Below are positions 62,401 to 64,000 of a stretch of 64,000 nucleotides of DNA, piece by piece. Position 1 is the stretch's first letter. Every line of letters begins with the position of its first letter. Source of the stretch: GCA-2737665 sp044344795 (GTDB taxonomy: Bacteria > Bacteroidota > Bacteroidia > Palsa-965); contig JBIJCF010000012.1 in assembly GCA_044344795.1 (NCBI GenBank), positions 6,400 to 70,399 on the forward strand. The letters run 5' to 3'. The translations under genes and the position numbers were made by a program. The notes under the pieces were generated by a model, which made no database searches, was not told where the DNA came from, and worked only from the letters and a program-made list of their open reading frames with translations.

Positions 62401-64000
62401 GCAACACGCCGACAGTTGGCACAGGTACATGGACACAAGTAAGTGGTCCTGTAACGGCAACTATTACTACTGCAAGCTCACCAACAACAAGCATCACCGG
62501 CATGACCACAGCAGGAACGTATACGTTCCAGTGGACCATAGCGAATGCACCATGTCCTTCATCAAGTGATCTAATTGTTGTAACAGTGAACGTACCGCCA
62601 ACAACAGCTAACGCAGGCTCAAATCAATCAGAGTGTGGATTAACGGCGACTTTGGCGGGCAATACACCTGTAAACGGAACAGGCACTTGGACGCAAACTG
62701 CAGGACCAGGTACTTCAACATTTAGCAATGTTAATTTACCAACATCGACTGTTACTGTAACTTTAGTTGGTGTGTACACCTTCCAATGGACTGTTGCTAA
62801 TGCTCCGTGTACATCTTCTCAAAGCACCGTTTCAGTTACGTTTAGTGCGGCACCATCTGCCTCGAATGCCGGTCCTGACGATACAATTTGCGGCTTAACG
62901 GGGAATATGAATGCCACTGTTCTTGCGACAGGTGTAGGAACGTGGACGGTAGTTTCCGGACCGGGATCCTTTGTATTTGGTTCTCCGAATTCTGCTAGTA
63001 GCAGTTTCACTGCAAGTGTTCAGGGTGTTTATGTTCTTCAATGGACAGTTAGCAATGGGGCGTGTCCTCCAAGTAGCGATTTGGTTACACTCACAATCAG
63101 TTGTGATGCCGATGGTGACGGCGTATTGGATATAGTGGAAGTTGTTGATGGTTCAGATCCGAATGATCCATGTGATTATGTTGCAGCTAACGTAACGTTA
63201 CCACAAGGAGGAGATTGGAATACTGCTGATTGCGACGGGGATGGAGTAATCAATGGAACAGAAGTTGTTGATGGCACGAATCCGAACAATCCATGTGATT
63301 ATGTTGCAGCTAACGTAACGTTACCACAAGGAGGTGATTGGAATACTGCTGATTGCGACGGGGATGGAGTAATCAACGGAACAGAAGTTGTTGATGGCAC
63401 GAATCCAAACGATCCATGTGATTACTTAACGGCAAGTCAAATATTGACGCCTAGTGTATCATGGAACTTGTTAGATTGTGATGGCGATGGTGTAACAAAC
63501 GGAACAGAAGTTGCTGATGGCACGAATCCGAACAATCCATGTGATTATGTTGCAGCTAACGTAACGTTACCACAAGGAGGTGATTGGAATACTGCTGATT
63601 GCGACGGGGATGGAGTAATTAACGGAACAGAAGTTGTTGATGGCACGAATCCGAACAATCCATGTGATTATGTTGCAGCTAACGTAACGTTACCACAAGG
63701 TGGAGATTGGAATACTGCTGATTGCGACGGGGATGGAGTAATCAATGGAACAGAAGTTGTTGATGGCACCAACCCGAACGATCCATGTGATTACTTAACG
63801 GCAAGTCAAACATTGACTCCTAGTGTATCATGGAACTTGTTAGATTGTGATGGCGATGGTGTAACAAACGGAACAGAAGTTGCTGATGGCACGAATCCGA
63901 ACAATCCATGTGATTATGTTGCAGCTAACGTAACGTTACCACAAGGTGGTGATTGGAATACTGCTGATTGCGACGGGGATGGAGTAATCAAAGGAACAGA
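59472..64000 (+). CDS. Giant secreted repeat protein, 3' end outside window
   Basis: The frame from the ATG at 59472 stays open for over 1500 codons to the window edge, so no stop is seen. A signal peptide (LAFILLLTSSVLSAQ) is followed by an N-terminal adhesin-like region rich in beta strands (about 20-345). Next is a DUF11-type domain (about 348-520; GDTLEYTIVGKNIGSDP), an Ig-like domain (about 525-609), seven PKD-like repeats of about 86 residues (about 610-1210; NAGPDQSICA, GTWTQVSGP, FQWTISNAPC), and then 41-residue repeats with DCDGDGV calcium-binding loops. The architecture is that of T9SS or gliding-type surface adhesins. A C-terminal sorting domain is expected downstream but cannot be seen. 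Confidence 0.9.
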   Translation, partial: MKIRLAFILLLTSSVLSAQLITPFSIAHQVTQKGGIRYVSNTSVTCSGGGGCGSGRLEVPPGGNATDNGFTAAYVDIDADATTFSSSSDSLDLPSCSEISWAGLYWGGEITSAASNYSTRNQCKIKVNNGSYINLTATSLQDNAVGFNTYHCYVDVTSLVSAAGVNARFTVANVAARVGGTNRFGGWSIVVVYKNDLQPMRNLTVFTGLSNVSNSNPTTDITVSGFLTPLSGPVTFEVGNLTFDGDRSSSGDQLMFNGGSGFVNISDAVNPLNDIFNSTLSYNGVQKTAPFINPPYTNSLGWDADIFVPNNAAKNYIGNSATTATLRLTTGGETFLTQVVTMAIDVYEPDLRAAVRVIDINGGAVAPGDTLEYTIVGKNIGSDPSVNTYIVDTLERNAIYVPGSLRVTYGPNLGTKTDLASDDQGEYISASRTIRVRIGTGANAVTGGTVLNSSNGADSTQIKFKCTVSTDCILLLCDNIINARAYIYGTGNVSGNTWSNGSNPDIFDAFGCPIPGTTATPIPSSICPAISATSNSPVCAGGTIILALNSTSSYATYLWSGPNGFSSTLAAPAITGAAPAMAGTYTCVVTVSGYTCTATVNTTVTVNPAPTTANAGPDQSICAAVGTATLNGNIPSVGAGLWTQVSGPSVSTITSPTSNTSSITGLTSAGTYVFQWTITTSCATSSDQIQIVVGGIPTTSNAGSDASVCGLTATLAGNAATVGIGTWTLVAGPGTATFVNASLATTNVAVSVVGAYTFRWTIANAPCTASQDNVIITFVGSPTIANAGIDQSICATTGSATMAGNAPVVGAGTWTQVSGPVTATITGPTNRLTPITGMTTPGVYVFQWSISNAPCPASTDQMQVTVSSQPTISNAGPDQTICATSSTMAGNTAAIGTGTWTQISGPNTATITTPGSASTTMTGLVAGSYVFQWTISNAPCTASSDQVTITVSNPPTTANAGLDQTICSTGGSATMAGNTPTVGTGTWTQVSGPVTATITTASSPTTSITGMTTAGTYTFQWTIANAPCPSSSDLIVVTVNVPPTTANAGSNQSECGLTATLAGNTPVNGTGTWTQTAGPGTSTFSNVNLPTSTVTVTLVGVYTFQWTVANAPCTSSQSTVSVTFSAAPSASNAGPDDTICGLTGNMNATVLATGVGTWTVVSGPGSFVFGSPNSASSSFTASVQGVYVLQWTVSNGACPPSSDLVTLTISCDADGDGVLDIVEVVDGSDPNDPCDYVAANVTLPQGGDWNTADCDGDGVINGTEVVDGTNPNNPCDYVAANVTLPQGGDWNTADCDGDGVINGTEVVDGTNPNDPCDYLTASQILTPSVSWNLLDCDGDGVTNGTEVADGTNPNNPCDYVAANVTLPQGGDWNTADCDGDGVINGTEVVDGTNPNNPCDYVAANVTLPQGGDWNTADCDGDGVINGTEVVDGTNPNDPCDYLTASQTLTPSVSWNLLDCDGDGVTNGTEVADGTNPNNPCDYVAANVTLPQGGDWNTADCDGDGVIKGT
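61299..63101 (+). repeat. Seven PKD-like tandem repeats of about 258 bp (coding)
   Basis: Seven consecutive protein repeats of about 86 residues share NAG-D-Q-ICA, GTWTQVSGP, and FQWTISNAPC. Units 2 and 6 form a subtype (CGLTATLAGN and GPGT) distinct from units 1, 3, 4 and 5 (TMAGN, ATIT). They are clearly diverged in DNA, unlike the following array. Confidence 0.9.
63102..64000 (+). repeat. 123-bp calcium-loop repeats in a 369-bp higher-order array (coding)
   Basis: Units of exactly 41 codons begin with DCDGDGV loops whose second codon lies at 63231, 63354, 63477, 63600, 63723, 63846 and 63969. Two spacers alternate as A-A-B (VAANVTLPQGGDWNTA twice, then LTASQ-LTPSVSWNLL), making a 369-bp higher-order repeat. 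Copies are almost identical in DNA. The array continues past the window edge. Confidence 0.93.

Noticed and set aside
63102..64000. CRISPR array
   Set aside because: The repeats are exact multiples of three, coding, with spacers that are themselves repeated; no cas genes are nearby.

Overview
The window is a dense stretch of a Bacteroidota chromosome, most likely from the Flavobacteriales/Chitinophagales/Sphingobacteriales breadth of the phylum; I cannot place it more precisely. The evidence is: several type IX secretion (T9SS) hallmarks (a PorP/SprF protein beside a giant SprB-repeat adhesin with a gliding-type C-terminus, and a secreted enzyme with a type A sorting domain); promoters of the Bacteroidota type (TTTG - about 19 nt - TAnnTTTG) before the sdh operon, a tRNA gene and others; two hybrid-style 'two-component regulator propeller' sensors; DUF2723, DUF2480 and DUF5686 proteins; and short leaders with few Shine-Dalgarno sites.

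Layout. 1-2.4 kb: sulfur/amino-acid genes (end of a TauE/SafE permease, cysH, homoserine dehydrogenase). 2.4-6.9 kb (minus): a 14-motif propeller sensor ending in a SpoIIE phosphatase, overlapped by an upstream coiled-coil envelope protein. 7-9.1 kb (plus): marC and an orphan histidine kinase. 9.1-12.3 kb (minus): operon panD - flippase-like protein - rfaE2 - radA, then tRNA-Gln(UUG) with its own promoter and terminator. 12.6-18.7 kb: DUF2723 membrane protein, polysaccharide deacetylase, persulfide-dioxygenase/rhodanese fusion, GNAT. 18.6-27.8 kb (minus): SprB-like adhesin with 30 repeats, followed by its PorP/SprF partner. 28-34 kb: a mini LytTR-like protein, a PAP2-like membrane protein, rpoN, and sdhCAB with promoter and terminator. 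34-41 kb: aminopeptidase P, alpha/beta hydrolase, two very small genes, a structured intergenic region, and a propeller-LytS kinase with its LytTR regulator. 41.5-49.1 kb: thiL, then a complete SUF operon (sufA-B-C-D-S-E, DUF59, DUF2480) with a palindrome at its expected transcription start and a terminator on its last codon. 49-57.5 kb (minus): a T9SS-exported lysyl-oxidase-like cuproenzyme, PurF, a DUF5686 outer-membrane protein, and the kynurenine-pathway pair HAAO/ACMSD; a divergent SDR follows. 58.3-59.5 kb: about 1.1 kb with no convincing gene. 59.5 kb to the end: the start of a giant secreted repeat protein that runs off the window without a stop.

How it fits together. Core metabolism (SUF biogenesis, succinate dehydrogenase, pantothenate, purine and thiamine steps) is interleaved with surface and secretion biology. 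The most notable items are: the truncated giant protein, with seven PKD-like repeats and a nearly identical 123-bp calcium-binding repeat organised as a 369-bp higher-order unit; the lysyl-oxidase-like enzyme that keeps the copper and quinone-cofactor residues; two sensors of the same architecture with different outputs (phosphatase versus LytS kinase); the operator-like palindrome on suf; and several overlooked small proteins.
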